DNA of 64,000 nucleotides from Janthinobacterium sp. GW456P (GTDB taxonomy: Bacteria; Pseudomonadota; Gammaproteobacteria; Burkholderiales; Burkholderiaceae_D). Shown one piece after another: positions 44,527 through 54,054 of this stretch (the stretch's first letter is position 1; each line of letters starts with the position of its first letter). The DNA lies in the NCBI RefSeq assembly GCF_002127655.1, contig NZ_NEHB01000003.1:145047-209046 (forward strand), in the 5' to 3' direction. Below the pieces are notes generated by a model. That model saw only the letters and a list, made by a program, of their open reading frames with translations. It had not been told where the DNA came from and did not search any database. A program made the position numbers and the translations under genes.

Positions 44527-45696
44527 ATGAGCAACGATACCACAGCCACCACCACACCCATCGAACAGCCGGGCAAGCGCAAGGCCGTCCTCATCGCCAT
44601 CACGGCCGCCTTTCTCGTGGCCGGGGCCGCCTGGACCGCCTACTATCAACTGGTGCTGTCCAGGGAAGAAGTGACGGACAACGCCTACGTGGGCGGCAAC
44701 CTGGTCACCCTGTCCGCGCAAGTGACGGGCAATGTCGACGCCATCCGCGCCGACGAAACGCAGATGGTCAAGGCCGGCGCGCCGTTGATCACCCTGGACG
44801 CCATCGATGCCGACCTGGCCCTGCGCCAGGCGCAAGCGCGGCTGGGCAACGTCGTGCGCCAGGAACGCGAACGCTATGTGAACGTGGCGCAGTACGACGC
44901 CGTCATCGAGCAGCGCCGCCTGGCGCTGGCCACGGCGCAAGGCAATCTGGCGCGCCGCGCGCCGCTGGCGCAAGACCAGACGATCTCGGGCGAAGACCTG
45001 GCGCACGCGAAACAGGCCGTCGACGATGCGAAAGCGGCGCTGGTCGTGGCGCAGCGCCAGGCCGAATCGGCCAAGTCGGGCGTGGCCGGCGTGAACCTGG
45101 CCAGCCATCCGGCCGTGCTGTCGGCCAAGGGCGACGTGCTGCAGGCGTGGCTGGCCGTGCGCCGCAACGCCGTGGTCGCGCCCGTCTCGGGCTATGTGGC
45201 CAAGCGCAGCGTGCAGCTGGGCACGCACGTGACGCCGGGCACGCCTTTAATGTCCATCGTGCCGCTGGACCAGTTATGGGTGGACGCGAACTTCAAGGAG
45301 TCCGAATTGCGCAATATCCGCGTGGGCCAGGCGGCGACCATTGAAACGGATCTATATGGCAGCAAGGTGGTCTACCACGGCAAGGTGCTGGGCATGTCGG
45401 CCGGCACGGGCAGCGCGTTCTCCCTGCTGCCGGCGCAAAACGCCACGGGCAACTGGATCAAGGTGGTGCAGCGCGTGCCCGTGCGCATCACCCTGGACCC
45501 GAAGGAACTGGCCGCCCACCCACTGCGCATCGGCCTGTCGACCACGGTGACGGTCGATACCAGCCATGGCGAAGGAGCAACCCTGGACCAGCCGATGGTG
45601 GCCTCCACCGTCTACACGACCAAGGCGCTGCAACAGCCGGTGGACGAGGCCGAGAAGATGGCCGATGCGATCATCGCGCAAAACCTTGCCCACTGA
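44527..45696 (+). CDS. HlyD/EmrA-family membrane fusion protein
   Basis: The 389-residue adaptor has one N-terminal transmembrane helix (about residues 21-41), a biotinyl-lipoyl-like domain (NAYVGGNLVTLSAQVTGNVD), a helical hairpin and a C-terminal beta-barrel with VAPVSGYVAKRSVQLGTHV and LWVDANFKESELRNI. It bridges the EmrB pump and the outer-membrane channel. It closes the four-gene operon; a REPIN lies downstream and no T-tailed terminator was seen. Confidence 0.93.
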   Translation: MSNDTTATTTPIEQPGKRKAVLIAITAAFLVAGAAWTAYYQLVLSREEVTDNAYVGGNLVTLSAQVTGNVDAIRADETQMVKAGAPLITLDAIDADLALRQAQARLGNVVRQERERYVNVAQYDAVIEQRRLALATAQGNLARRAPLAQDQTISGEDLAHAKQAVDDAKAALVVAQRQAESAKSGVAGVNLASHPAVLSAKGDVLQAWLAVRRNAVVAPVSGYVAKRSVQLGTHVTPGTPLMSIVPLDQLWVDANFKESELRNIRVGQAATIETDLYGSKVVYHGKVLGMSAGTGSAFSLLPAQNATGNWIKVVQRVPVRITLDPKELAAHPLRIGLSTTVTVDTSHGEGATLDQPMVASTVYTTKALQQPVDEAEKMADAIIAQNLAH

Positions 45697-45760
45697 GCCG
45701 TCCGTTACACTCCGACCTGCTTCTCTTCACCTTGAGCGCCACCAATCGATGCGTAGACGC

Positions 45761-45862
45761 GTAGGTCGGCTTAGCGCAACGCGCGTAAGCCGACACCACC
45801 GGCGATCCAGGCCAACAATGTTGTCGGATTACGCAGGGCTTTGCCCTGCTAATCCGACCTAC
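45761..45862. repeat. REPIN-like element, copy 2
   Basis: GTAGGTCGGCTTAG opens a hairpin ending TAAGCCGAC at about 45795; a second, inverted hairpin runs from GTCGGATTA (45823) to TAATCCGACCTAC at 45862. The last bases on the minus strand, GTAG, include the TAG stop of the EF-G gene. It separates two operons that converge. Confidence 0.85.
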
Positions 45863-47967
45863 CTGGCTTTACCGGCAGATGCCACCTGGTCGAGGATATG
45901 CTTGGGCACGGCCGCATAATGCTTGAATTCCATCGTGTAGGTGGCCCTGCCCTGGGTCAAGGAACGCAGGGTGGTGGAATAGCCGAACATTTCCGCCAGC
46001 GGCACCAGGGCCTTGACGATGCGGCCCGCGCCGCCGGGGATGTCGTCGACGCCCTGCACCATGCCGCGCCGCGCCGTCAAATCGCCCATGACGTTGCCCA
46101 TGAATTCTTCCGGCGTTTCCGCCTCCACCTGCATCATCGGTTCCAGCAGCACGGGCGACGCCTTGCGCATGCCATCCTTGAAGGCGATGGAACCGGCCAT
46201 GCGGAAGGCATTCTCATTCGAATCGACGTCATGGTAGGAGCCGAACGTCAGGGTCGCCTTGACGTCGACGACGGGATAGCCGGCCAGCACGCCCGACTTC
46301 AATGTTTCCACGATGCCCTTGTCGACGGCCGGAATGAATTCGCGCGGCACCACGCCGCCCTTGATGGCGTCGACGAACTGGTAGCCGGTGCCCGGCTCCA
46401 GGGGTTCGAGTTTCAGCACCACGTGGCCGTACTGCCCCCGTCCGCCCGACTGCTTGACGAACTTGCCCTCGATATCTTCCACCGCGCGCGTGATGGTTTC
46501 GCGGTAGGCCACCTGCGGCTTGCCGACATTGGCTTCCACGCCGAATTCGCGCCGCATGCGGTCCACCAGGATTTCCAGGTGCAATTCGCCCATGCCCGAC
46601 ATGATGGTCTGGCCCGATTCCTCGTCCGTATGCACCCTGAACGACGGGTCTTCCTGCGCCAGGCGGTTCAGGGCGATGCCCATCTTTTCCTGGTCCGGCT
46701 TGGTCTTCGGTTCCACGGCCTGGGAAATCACGGGTTCCGGGAAGACCATCTTTTCCAGCACGATGATGTGGTCGATGGCGCACAGGGTGTCGCCCGTGGT
46801 GACGGCTTTCAGGCCCACGGCGGCGGCGATGTCGCCCGCATACACTTCCTTGATTTCCTTGCGCTCGTTGGCATGCATCTGCAGGATGCGCCCCAGCCGC
46901 TCGCGCGCGCTCTTGGTGGGGTTGTAGACCATGTCGCCCGAGTTCACCACGCCCGAATACACGCGGAAGAACGTCAGCTGCCCCACGAAGGGGTCCGTCA
47001 TGATTTTAAAGGCCAGCGCGGAAAAGTGCTCGTCGTCGGCCGGGTGGCGCTCCACCTCGTTGTCGTGCTCGTCATGGCCCATGATGGGCGGCACTTCCAG
47101 CGGCGACGGCAGGTATTCGATGACGGCGTCGAGCATGGCCTGCACACCCTTGTTCTTGAAGGCGCTGCCGCACAGCATGGGCACGATCTCGTTGCGGATG
47201 GTGCGCGCGCGCAAGGCCTGTTTCAGTTCCGCTTCCGTGAACGTGTCGCCATTCAGGTAGCGTTCCGTCATCTCGGTGCTGGCCTCGGCCGCGTGTTCGA
47301 CCAGATGCTCGTGCCATTCCTGCGCCAGCGGCAACAGCTCGGCGGGGATTTCGCCATAGCTGAATTGCACGCCCTGGCTGGCGTCGTCCCAGGTGATGGC
47401 GCGCATTTTCAAGAGGTCGATGACGCCCGTGAAATGCTCTTCGGCGCCGATGGGCAGCTGGATGGGCACGGCCACGCCCTTCAGGCGCTCGGCGATCTGC
47501 TGGCGCACGCGCAGGAAGTCGGCACCGATCCTGTCCATCTTGTTGATGAAGGCGATGCGCGGCACGTGGTATTTGTTGGCCTGGCGCCAGACGGTTTCCG
47601 ATTGCGGCTGCACGCCGCCGACGGCGTCGTAGACCATTACGGCGCCGTCGAGCACGCGCATCGAGCGCTCCACCTCGATCGTGAAATCCACGTGGCCGGG
47701 CGTGTCGATGATGTTGATCCGGTGTTCGGGGAAGTTGCCGGCCATGCCTTTCCAGAACGCCGTGGTGGCGGCCGAGGTGATGGTGATGCCCCGTTCCTGC
47801 TCCTGTTCCATCCAGTCCATGGTGGCGGCGCCGTTGTGCACTTCGCCGATCTTGTGATTGACCCCCGTATAAAACAGGATGCGCTCGGTGGTGGTGGTCT
47901 TGCCGGCGTCGATATGGGCGCTGATGCCGATGTTGCGGTAGCGCTCGATAGGTGTTTTGCGGGTCAT
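45859..47967 (-). CDS. fusA: Elongation factor G, stand-alone second copy
   Basis: The 702-residue GTPase has P-loop [10 protein letters not shown] (Lys23), switch [14 protein letters not shown] and all later EF-G domains to the C-terminal [13 protein letters not shown]. It catalyses translocation and, with RRF, ribosome recycling. It is not next to rpsL, rpsG or tuf, so it is likely a second copy beyond the one in the str operon. GGAG lies eight bases before the ATG at 47967. Its TAG stop lies inside a REPIN element. Confidence 0.95.
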   Translation of the reverse strand: MTRKTPIERYRNIGISAHIDAGKTTTTERILFYTGVNHKIGEVHNGAATMDWMEQEQERGITITSAATTAFWKGMAGNFPEHRINIIDTPGHVDFTIEVERSMRVLDGAVMVYDAVGGVQPQSETVWRQANKYHVPRIAFINKMDRIGADFLRVRQQIAERLKGVAVPIQLPIGAEEHFTGVIDLLKMRAITWDDASQGVQFSYGEIPAELLPLAQEWHEHLVEHAAEASTEMTERYLNGDTFTEAELKQALRARTIRNEIVPMLCGSAFKNKGVQAMLDAVIEYLPSPLEVPPIMGHDEHDNEVERHPADDEHFSALAFKIMTDPFVGQLTFFRVYSGVVNSGDMVYNPTKSARERLGRILQMHANERKEIKEVYAGDIAAAVGLKAVTTGDTLCAIDHIIVLEKMVFPEPVISQAVEPKTKPDQEKMGIALNRLAQEDPSFRVHTDEESGQTIMSGMGELHLEILVDRMRREFGVEANVGKPQVAYRETITRAVEDIEGKFVKQSGGRGQYGHVVLKLEPLEPGTGYQFVDAIKGGVVPREFIPAVDKGIVETLKSGVLAGYPVVDVKATLTFGSYHDVDSNENAFRMAGSIAFKDGMRKASPVLLEPMMQVEAETPEEFMGNVMGDLTARRGMVQGVDDIPGGAGRIVKALVPLAEMFGYSTTLRSLTQGRATYTMEFKHYAAVPKHILDQVASAGKAR

Positions 47968-48251
47968 CACAATCTCCATGGCTAGCCCGGCGCGCCAGTG
48001 TTTGCACCGGTTTTCCAGTGTAGCAGACATCGATTTGGCCGGCACGCGAGAGCGGTTTTTACCATCCGCGCCACACCGATCCCCGCGCGCACGCTACACG
48101 GACGGGACAATTGGCGTCTTCCGCTATACTTTCATATCTATTAATTCAACAAAGATTAATCAGAATCAAGACGCACGGTGATCTATCGTGTAAGGCGACG
48201 CCGGCGGCATGCAGCCCAGGTGCGCACCGAATGACATGCCCCACTCAGCCT
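47968..48251. other. Divergent promoter region of EF-G and phospholipase A
   Basis: The 284-bp gap between divergent genes holds no further gene that I can support. No clear operator or strong promoter pair was recognised. Confidence 0.4.
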
Positions 48252-49370
48252 ATGACTATCCGACTAAGAAAAATAATCCTCTCCTCCCTGCTGGCCTCGC
48301 CGGCGCTGGCCATGGCCGGCGAACTGGAACAACAAATGCAGCGTTGTGCCGTGCTTGGCGACGCCAGTGCCCGCCTGGGTTGCTTCGATACCCTGGCCAA
48401 GGCGGCTGAAAAAGCCACCATCGCCGCCGGCGGCGATCCCGCCAGCGCGGCCGTCACCCTGGCAGCGGCGGCCGAGGTCGCTCCCTTCACGCCCGTCAGC
48501 CCGCCCGGCGTGGCCACCCCGGACGCCGTCAACGCCGCCATTCCCGCCGTCGCGCAGACTGGCGCGGCGCCGCCGGAAACACCGATTTCGCGCATGCAGC
48601 AATCGTGGGAGCTGAACGACGCCTCGAAACGGGGCCTGTTCAACTTCCGTCCGCACCGCGACACCTATCTGCTGCTGGCCAACTACAGCGACGCCTCGAA
48701 CGACGAACCGTTCCAGGATTTCACGCCAGCCGGCATCAAGAGCCAGCACGTGGAATTGACGTTCCAGCTGAGCTTCAAGATGAAGATGCTGGAAGATATC
48801 GCCGGCACGCCCATCGACATGTGGTTCGGCTACACGCAGCAAAGTTTCTGGCAAGCGTATAACCGCAAGGCATCGAGCCCGTTCCGCGAGACCAATTACC
48901 AGCCGGAACTGATGTTGATCTTGCCAATCAACAAGAATTTCGCCGGCGTGGAATTCAATTACCTGAACCTGGGCCTGGTGCACCAGTCGAATGGCCAGAC
49001 CTCGACCCTGTCGCGCAGCTGGAACCGCGTGTATGCGGAACTGGGCATGGAGAAGGACAACTTGGCCGTCACGGCCCGCGTCTGGCACCGCCTCGACAAT
49101 AGCGCCGCCGACAATGACAATATCGACATCATCGATTACATGGGCCATGGCGACTTGCGCCTGAGCTACCGCAACAAGGGCCATGAATACGCGGTCACGG
49201 CGCGCCGCAACTTCAGCAAGAAGCACGGTTCCATGCAGGCGAGCTGGGCTTTCCCGCTGAAGGCCAACCTGAAAGGCTATCTGCAGCTGTTCTCCGGCTA
49301 TGGCCAGAGCTTGATCGATTACAACTATTCGCAGAAATCGATCGGCGCCGGTTTCATGGTCGACCTGTAA
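48252..49370 (+). CDS. pldA: Outer-membrane phospholipase A
   Basis: The 372-residue protein has a signal peptide (MTIRLRKIILSSLLASPALA), a long Ala/Pro-rich stretch (about residues 50-115) absent from the E. coli enzyme, and a C-terminal beta-barrel. The catalytic residues are in place: His244 and Ser246 in HQSNG and Asn258 in SRSWNRVY, matching His142/Ser144/Asn156 of OMPLA. It hydrolyses misplaced phospholipids in the outer membrane. ATG at 48231 is an alternative start. A strong terminator follows. Confidence 0.93.
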   Translation: MTIRLRKIILSSLLASPALAMAGELEQQMQRCAVLGDASARLGCFDTLAKAAEKATIAAGGDPASAAVTLAAAAEVAPFTPVSPPGVATPDAVNAAIPAVAQTGAAPPETPISRMQQSWELNDASKRGLFNFRPHRDTYLLLANYSDASNDEPFQDFTPAGIKSQHVELTFQLSFKMKMLEDIAGTPIDMWFGYTQQSFWQAYNRKASSPFRETNYQPELMLILPINKNFAGVEFNYLNLGLVHQSNGQTSTLSRSWNRVYAELGMEKDNLAVTARVWHRLDNSAADNDNIDIIDYMGHGDLRLSYRNKGHEYAVTARRNFSKKHGSMQASWAFPLKANLKGYLQLFSGYGQSLIDYNYSQKSIGAGFMVDL

Positions 49371-49383
49371 GCAGTACACGCAT

Positions 49384-49414
49384 AAAAAAATGGCGCCGAG
49401 GGCGCCATTTTTTT
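49384..49414. terminator. Bidirectional Rho-independent terminator
   Basis: A perfect stem of seven A's plus TGGCGCC pairs with GGCGCCA plus seven T's around a GAG loop, giving T runs on both strands. It lies between pldA and the convergent small membrane protein gene and probably ends both transcripts. Confidence 0.92.
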
Positions 49415-49428
49415 ATGCGGAATCCAGT

Positions 49429-49626
49429 TCAGTGCCGCCCGCCGCCCAGCACGCGGGCCGGCAGCATGACGATGGCGCGCAGCAATTCGAACACGCCTTC
49501 CACGCCGATGCCGATCAGGCGAAATGGCAGCAACAGCAGCCAGGCCAGCGGATACAGCACGAGGGCCAGCAAGGCCAGGGGCCAGCACACCAGCAAGAGC
49601 AGCAGCCACAGCACGAATCCCAGCAT
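49429..49626 (-). CDS. Small hydrophobic membrane protein
   Basis: The 65-residue product starts MLGFVLWLLLLLVCWPLALL and has two hydrophobic stretches broken by a proline, so it is probably a small inner-membrane protein. No family was recognised. The longer reading to 49722 adds an unlikely N terminus. It is convergent with pldA and ends at a shared terminator. Confidence 0.6.
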   Translation of the reverse strand: MLGFVLWLLLLLVCWPLALLALVLYPLAWLLLLPFRLIGIGVEGVFELLRAIVMLPARVLGGGRH

Positions 49627-49778
49627 CGCGTTCCCCTCGAATGAAATGTGCGGAGCAAGCCGTGCTTGCCCCGCTACCGTGACGGCACTATAGTCAAGCG
49701 CCGCCGGGGCGGCAACGGCCATGCGACGAACTGCGTGCTAAGGGGATGAACGGTGCAAAAACGGGAATGAACGGGAAC

Positions 49779-50027
49779 TTATTGGCCGACGCAAATCACT
49801 TTCGTGATGTATTCATGCGCGTTCGGCTTCTTGCTGGTGGCCCATTTGATGGCCTGATTGGCCTCTTCGATGGTCAGCACGGAGGCCTTGTCCTTCGACT
49901 TGATGAAAGACACGCCTTCAAACACGCCTTCCTTGCTGCGCATTACCTTGGCAAACACGGGCGGCCTGGTCTCGCCGTCGCTGATTTTGTTCTGTTGCAC
50001 GAGGTAACGCTGATCGATCTGTTCCAT
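49779..50027 (-). CDS. Hypothetical small protein
   Basis: The 82-residue cytoplasmic protein starts MEQIDQRYLVQQNKISDG and ends with NAHEYITKVICVGQ. It has no signal peptide or membrane segment and no recognised domain. It lies downstream of the PRMT-like methyltransferase gene on the same strand. The start at 50027 was preferred to 50078, whose first residues look like intergenic sequence. Confidence 0.55.
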   Translation of the reverse strand: MEQIDQRYLVQQNKISDGETRPPVFAKVMRSKEGVFEGVSFIKSKDKASVLTIEEANQAIKWATSKKPNAHEYITKVICVGQ

Positions 50028-50126
50028 GATAGTAAAGCTGTCCAGTGGTAAAAGACGAAATATACCCTGAATGGACAAACGCCGCAGGACGAAATCGCTG
50101 CGGCGTTGCCTTCAAACCAATGCCAT

Positions 50127-51050
50127 TTAGGCGTAGACGGCGTTCTGCGCGACTGGCTGCAGATTCACGTCGTAGATCACCTGCGCGCGGATCGACGCTT
50201 CCAGCGAGGGAATCGAGCCGCCGGCCCGGTACTGGAAGCTCACCTGCAGCACATCGCCCGCCTTCACCGCCACCGGCGTGGCCAGCGGCAAACACATGTA
50301 GTGGTTCAGCCAGTCGATGGTGGTCGAGCGCTCGGGCACGACGGCCAGGATGTTCTTGGTGACGAAACGCAAGGCGTTCAAGGTGCCGCTGCGCTCGACG
50401 ACGAACTTGCCGTCGAAGCCGAACACGCTGTCCGTCGGCTGGCTGAAGTCGATGATGCTGTACACGGAAGGCGGCGCCAGCTCCTGCACGCCCGGGTGAA
50501 TGGCCGTGGTTTCCTGGAATTGCACGATGGGCGCATAAAACCCCTCGAAATCGTATTCCTGCTGCATCGGCTGCACGGCCATGATGACGGCTTCGGGCAG
50601 GAAGATCGGCAGCGGGCCGCCGAAGCGGGCCAGGTACCGGCGCTTGAACGATTCAATCACTTCCACCTGCTTTTCGCGCAGCATGCCGACATGGATCATT
50701 TCGCAAATGACCACATCGACAGGCTCGGGCGGCAGGTATTCGAAGGCGTCCGCGTGGACGACTTCAACTTTTTCACCGTTGGAATTGAGCGCGAGCATCT
50801 TGCGCGCTTCCTTGACCATGTCCGGATTGAACTCCACGCACCAGACCTTGTCGGCGCGCGCGGCCGCAAACCACGACAGCACGCCCGTGCCGCCGCCCAG
50901 CTCCAGCACCTTCATGCCGGGTTTCACCGCGTAATCGATCGCCGACTTGAACCCGTGCATGCGGTTCTGGTCCATCAACATATTGTGATGGTAATGGACG
51001 GGGATAAATTGCCCCAGGTAACAACTCTCGATTTCTCGTTCATTCAGCAT
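50127..51050 (-). CDS. PRMT-like SAM-dependent methyltransferase
   Basis: The 307-residue protein has an AdoMet-binding motif VLELGGGTGVLSWFAA (about residues 49-64), followed by VEFNPDMVKEA and a VDVVICEMIHVGMLREKQ block that recalls the double-E loop region of protein arginine methyltransferases; a beta-sandwich-like C-terminal part follows (about residues 170-307). Eukaryotic-type PRMTs are unusual in bacteria. GAGG lies six bases before the ATG at 51050. Whether it methylates arginine is unproven; only one of the two loop glutamates is clear. Confidence 0.75.
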   Translation of the reverse strand: MLNEREIESCYLGQFIPVHYHHNMLMDQNRMHGFKSAIDYAVKPGMKVLELGGGTGVLSWFAAARADKVWCVEFNPDMVKEARKMLALNSNGEKVEVVHADAFEYLPPEPVDVVICEMIHVGMLREKQVEVIESFKRRYLARFGGPLPIFLPEAVIMAVQPMQQEYDFEGFYAPIVQFQETTAIHPGVQELAPPSVYSIIDFSQPTDSVFGFDGKFVVERSGTLNALRFVTKNILAVVPERSTTIDWLNHYMCLPLATPVAVKAGDVLQVSFQYRAGGSIPSLEASIRAQVIYDVNLQPVAQNAVYA

Positions 51051-51320
51051 GTCTGTCCTCTTGGAGTCTGGCTCCGATGGCCGATCGGTTTTGTCATTCC
51101 AGAAAGCAGTGATATCGCACGGGCTGCGCGAGGGGCGGCGACAAACCAGCCGGCGCCTGACGTTGATGTGATGACCCATGCGAAAAATCTCCTGATTAAT
51201 GCGACACGATCATTATCGTTAATCGCCAGGGAGAACAAAGGGCTGAGGTGAGAGGCAATTCCATGCCAGTTTCAGCGCTGGCATGGAAAATATTGAAATT
51301 AAAACATTACTTGCATCTAC
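51051..51320. other. Intergenic region upstream of the PRMT-like gene
   Basis: No gene was found. ACGAT-CATT-ATCGT at 51202-51215 is a short dyad that faintly resembles part of a Fur box. A nine-bp stem (CCATGCCAG with CTGGCATGG, 51261-51286) lacks a T run. Confidence 0.4.
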
Positions 51321-51971
51321 TTATTTACGTGCCGCGCGCATCTTCTGGGCCGCTTCGATGATGGCCACCACGCCGGGCTTGTCGCCGGCCTGGGCGAACT
51401 GCACGGCCGTCCAGCCATGGTCGCTTTTCAGGCTGGCGTCCGCGCCCCAGGACAACAGCAGCTTGACGGCGCCCTCCTGTCCTTCGCGGGCGGCAAACAT
51501 CAGCGGCGTGATATTGGCAGGCGCGCGCGCATCAACGACGGCGTCGCGGTCCAATAAAATCTTCATGATGGGCAAGTCGCCCGCCGAGGCCGCATAGTGC
51601 AGCGCCGTCCAGCCGCTCTGGTTGACTTTGGCGCCCTTGGCCAGCAAGGCATTCACAGCATCGAGCTTGTGCTTGTAGGCCGCCATCATCAGCGCCGTGT
51701 TGCCATTGGCCGAGCGCGCTTCGATGTCGATGCCCGGTGCGTCGAGCAGCAGCTTGAACACCTTGTCGGCATCGTCGCGCAAGGCCAGCACGAGCGGTAT
51801 GTCGCCGCGCTGCCCGTCGGGCTGGTTCGGATTCATGCCATCCAGCAGCATGCTGCGCACGCCAATGTCATTGTTGACGGAAACGGCGCGGAAGAAGGCG
51901 TCCGGTTCCGGCGCCGCCTGGCTGGCGGCGGCCCAGCACAACAACATCGCTAGCGCGAGTCTTTTCATCAT
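51321..51971 (-). CDS. Exported ankyrin-repeat protein
   Basis: The 216-residue protein has a signal peptide (MKRLALAMLLCWAAASQAAP) and about five ankyrin repeats, for example NGNTALMMAAYKHKLDAVNA, SGWTALHYAASAGDLPIMKI and NITPLMFAAREGQEGAVKLL. Ankyrin repeats bind other proteins, here in the periplasm. It lies 16 bases downstream of tatD and is probably transcribed with it. ATG at 51968 is an equally good start. Confidence 0.88.
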   Translation of the reverse strand: MMKRLALAMLLCWAAASQAAPEPDAFFRAVSVNNDIGVRSMLLDGMNPNQPDGQRGDIPLVLALRDDADKVFKLLLDAPGIDIEARSANGNTALMMAAYKHKLDAVNALLAKGAKVNQSGWTALHYAASAGDLPIMKILLDRDAVVDARAPANITPLMFAAREGQEGAVKLLLSWGADASLKSDHGWTAVQFAQAGDKPGVVAIIEAAQKMRAARK

Positions 51972-51987
51972 GGTTAACCTTAAGAAG

Positions 51988-52767
51988 TTATGGCAACTGA
52001 TTGAATAACTTGAAGAAATTGTCCGTCGTCTGACGCGCCACCTGCTCCAGAGGGATGCCCTTCAGGGTCGACAGGTATTCCGCCACGTGCGCCACGTAGC
52101 CCGGTTCGTTCATACGGCCGCGGAACGGCACGGGCGCCAGGTACGGCGAATCCGTCTCGATGAGGATGCGCTCGAGCGGCACTTCCAGCGCCACGGCCTG
52201 CAAATCCTTGGCGCTCTTGAACGTGACGATGCCGGAAAACGAAATATAGAAACCCATGGCTATGGCGGCGCGCGCCACTTCCAGCGACTCCGTAAAGCAA
52301 TGCATGACGCCGGCCACGCCGCCGTCGGACACGCCGGCGCCCTCTTCGCGCATGATGCGTATCGTGTCTTCGCTGGCCGCTCTTGTGTGAATAATCAAGG
52401 GCTTACGCGTGATTCTTGAAGCTTTGATGTGAGTGCGGAAACGCTCACGCTGCCACTCGAGGTCGCCCGTCAGACGGAAATAGTCAAGGCCCGTCTCGCC
52501 GATGGCGATGATCTTCGGATGATCGGCCAGGCGCACCAGGTCCTCCACGGACGGTTCAGGCGTGTCCTCGTAGTCGGGATGCACGCCGACGGACGCGAAG
52601 ATATGCGGATACTGCTCGGCCAGGGCCAGCACCTGCGGAAAGTCCGGCAGGTCGACGGACACGCACAGCGCGTGCGTCACCTTGTTCTCGGCCATCTTGG
52701 CGAGGATCTCGGGCATGCGAGCGGCCAGCTCGGGGAAATTGATATGGCAATGGGAATCGATATACAT
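51988..52767 (-). CDS. TatD-family metal-dependent hydrolase (YcfH-like)
   Basis: The 259-residue TIM-barrel enzyme has metal-binding motifs DSHCHINF at residue 4, GETGLDY, HTRAASED, HCFTES and ETDSPYLAP, all intact. TatD-family members are 3'-5' deoxyribonucleases or D-aminoacyl-tRNA deacylase relatives. Position near holB and tmk is conserved in many proteobacteria. Confidence 0.93.
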   Translation of the reverse strand: MYIDSHCHINFPELAARMPEILAKMAENKVTHALCVSVDLPDFPQVLALAEQYPHIFASVGVHPDYEDTPEPSVEDLVRLADHPKIIAIGETGLDYFRLTGDLEWQRERFRTHIKASRITRKPLIIHTRAASEDTIRIMREEGAGVSDGGVAGVMHCFTESLEVARAAIAMGFYISFSGIVTFKSAKDLQAVALEVPLERILIETDSPYLAPVPFRGRMNEPGYVAHVAEYLSTLKGIPLEQVARQTTDNFFKLFNQLP

Positions 52768-52859
52768 AAGGCGGGATTGTACCGGAGGGAGCAGAAACTG
52801 GCAGGGGAACGGCGGCGGCGCGCATCCCTTGCCGGGGCGGTTCGGCTGCTGGCAGCCGA

Positions 52860-53492
52860 TTACATCTGCGAGGCCGGGTGTTCGGCCAGTGGAACGAAGT
52901 TGCCGGTCGACTCGTCGAGCGCGTCGAGCGAACCGTTCTCGATGTCGTACACCCAGCCATGCAGGGTCAGCCGGTGTTGCGCCATGGCCAGCGCCACCGA
53001 GGGATGGGTGCGCAGGTTATTCAGTTGCGCCACCACGTTGGCGCGCACCATGCCGTCGATGCGCGACTGTTCCGTCGGATGCTCGACCGATTCGTTGATC
53101 ATGCGCGCGGCGTCCGCATGGTGCAGCCAGCTGCGCACGGCCGGCATGTGATCGAGGCAGGCGCAGGTGGCGATCGCCTTCATCGCGCCGCAATCGGAAT
53201 GGCCGCAAATGACGATGTCGCTCACGTTCAGGGCCGACACGGCAAATTCGACCGTGGCGCTGACGCCGCCCGGCTCCGGGCCGTACGAGGGCACGATATT
53301 TCCCGCGTTGCGGATCACAAAGAGCTCGCCCGGTTCGCGCTGCGTCACCAGCTCGGGCACCATGCGGCTGTCCGAGCAGGAAATGAACAGGGCCTTCGGG
53401 GTCTGTCCCGTGGCCAGCGTCTTGAACAACTCGCGGCGCTCAGGAAAAACCTCTTTTTGGAAACGTAGGAATCCAGCAATAATGTCGCGCAT
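52860..53492 (-). CDS. can: Beta-carbonic anhydrase
   Basis: The 210-residue enzyme interconverts CO2 and bicarbonate. Zinc ligands Cys39 (CSDSR, with Asp41), His98 and Cys101 (GHSDCG) are present, as is the fold's [11 protein letters not shown] block. The start [11 protein letters not shown] at 53492 is a proper ATG; the upstream TTG at 53498 is rejected. It sits between the VOC-family gene and tatD. Confidence 0.95.
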   Translation of the reverse strand: MRDIIAGFLRFQKEVFPERRELFKTLATGQTPKALFISCSDSRMVPELVTQREPGELFVIRNAGNIVPSYGPEPGGVSATVEFAVSALNVSDIVICGHSDCGAMKAIATCACLDHMPAVRSWLHHADAARMINESVEHPTEQSRIDGMVRANVVAQLNNLRTHPSVALAMAQHRLTLHGWVYDIENGSLDALDESTGNFVPLAEHPASQM

Positions 53493-53561
53493 AATCAATA
53501 GGGATCGTTATCTGAGCCGGTATTATCGCTGAATGGCGCAGGTTTCGCCTATTGCCCCCGC

Positions 53562-53948
53562 CTACTGCCCTTCTGGCGGCTGCCACAGCTCCACCTTGTT
53601 GCCTTCCGGATCGATGACCCAGCCGAACTGGCCGTATTCCGAATCGGGCGCCTTGTCCAGCACCGTGCAGCCTTCGTCACGCAGGGCTTGCAGCAGCGCA
53701 TCGAGGTTGTCGACCCGGTAATTCACCATGAAGGACGCCTTGCCGGGCGCGAACTGCTCGCTGTCCTTGCCTGCCACGGACCAGATGGTGGTGCCGGCCG
53801 TGGGCTGGCCAGCGCTATCCGTCCAGGTGAAGGCGGCGCCGCCCCAGGGCTGCACGTCCAGGCCCAGATGGCGCTGGTACCAGGCGCGCAGCGCGGCCGG
53901 GTCTTGCGCCTGGAAAAAGATACCGCCGATGCCAGTGACTCGTTGCAT
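53562..53948 (-). CDS. VOC/glyoxalase-superfamily protein
   Basis: The 128-residue protein shows a VOC domain: GIGGIFFQAQDPAALRAWYQ at the N terminus and FGWVIDPEGNKVELWQPP at the end, with a metal-type His/Glu pattern only partly recognisable. Members include glyoxalase I, dioxygenases and antibiotic-binding proteins. The specific reaction cannot be told. The start MQRVTGIGG at 53948 is used rather than 53987. Confidence 0.82.
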   Translation of the reverse strand: MQRVTGIGGIFFQAQDPAALRAWYQRHLGLDVQPWGGAAFTWTDSAGQPTAGTTIWSVAGKDSEQFAPGKASFMVNYRVDNLDALLQALRDEGCTVLDKAPDSEYGQFGWVIDPEGNKVELWQPPEGQ

Positions 53949-54054
53949 GCACGCCTCCGTTGCTGTCCAGTGCCTTGACTGTAACACCAGGTTTCGGGCC
54001 TGGCAAACGGCGTAGAGATAATTTACATTAACTCAGTAACACAAGCGCTTGATT

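Noticed and set aside
51202-51215. Possible Fur box upstream of the PRMT-like gene
   Set aside because: Only a half-site-like match with a five-bp dyad; too weak.
51261-51286. Hairpin after the ankyrin gene as a terminator
   Set aside because: The nine-bp stem lacks a T run on either strand.
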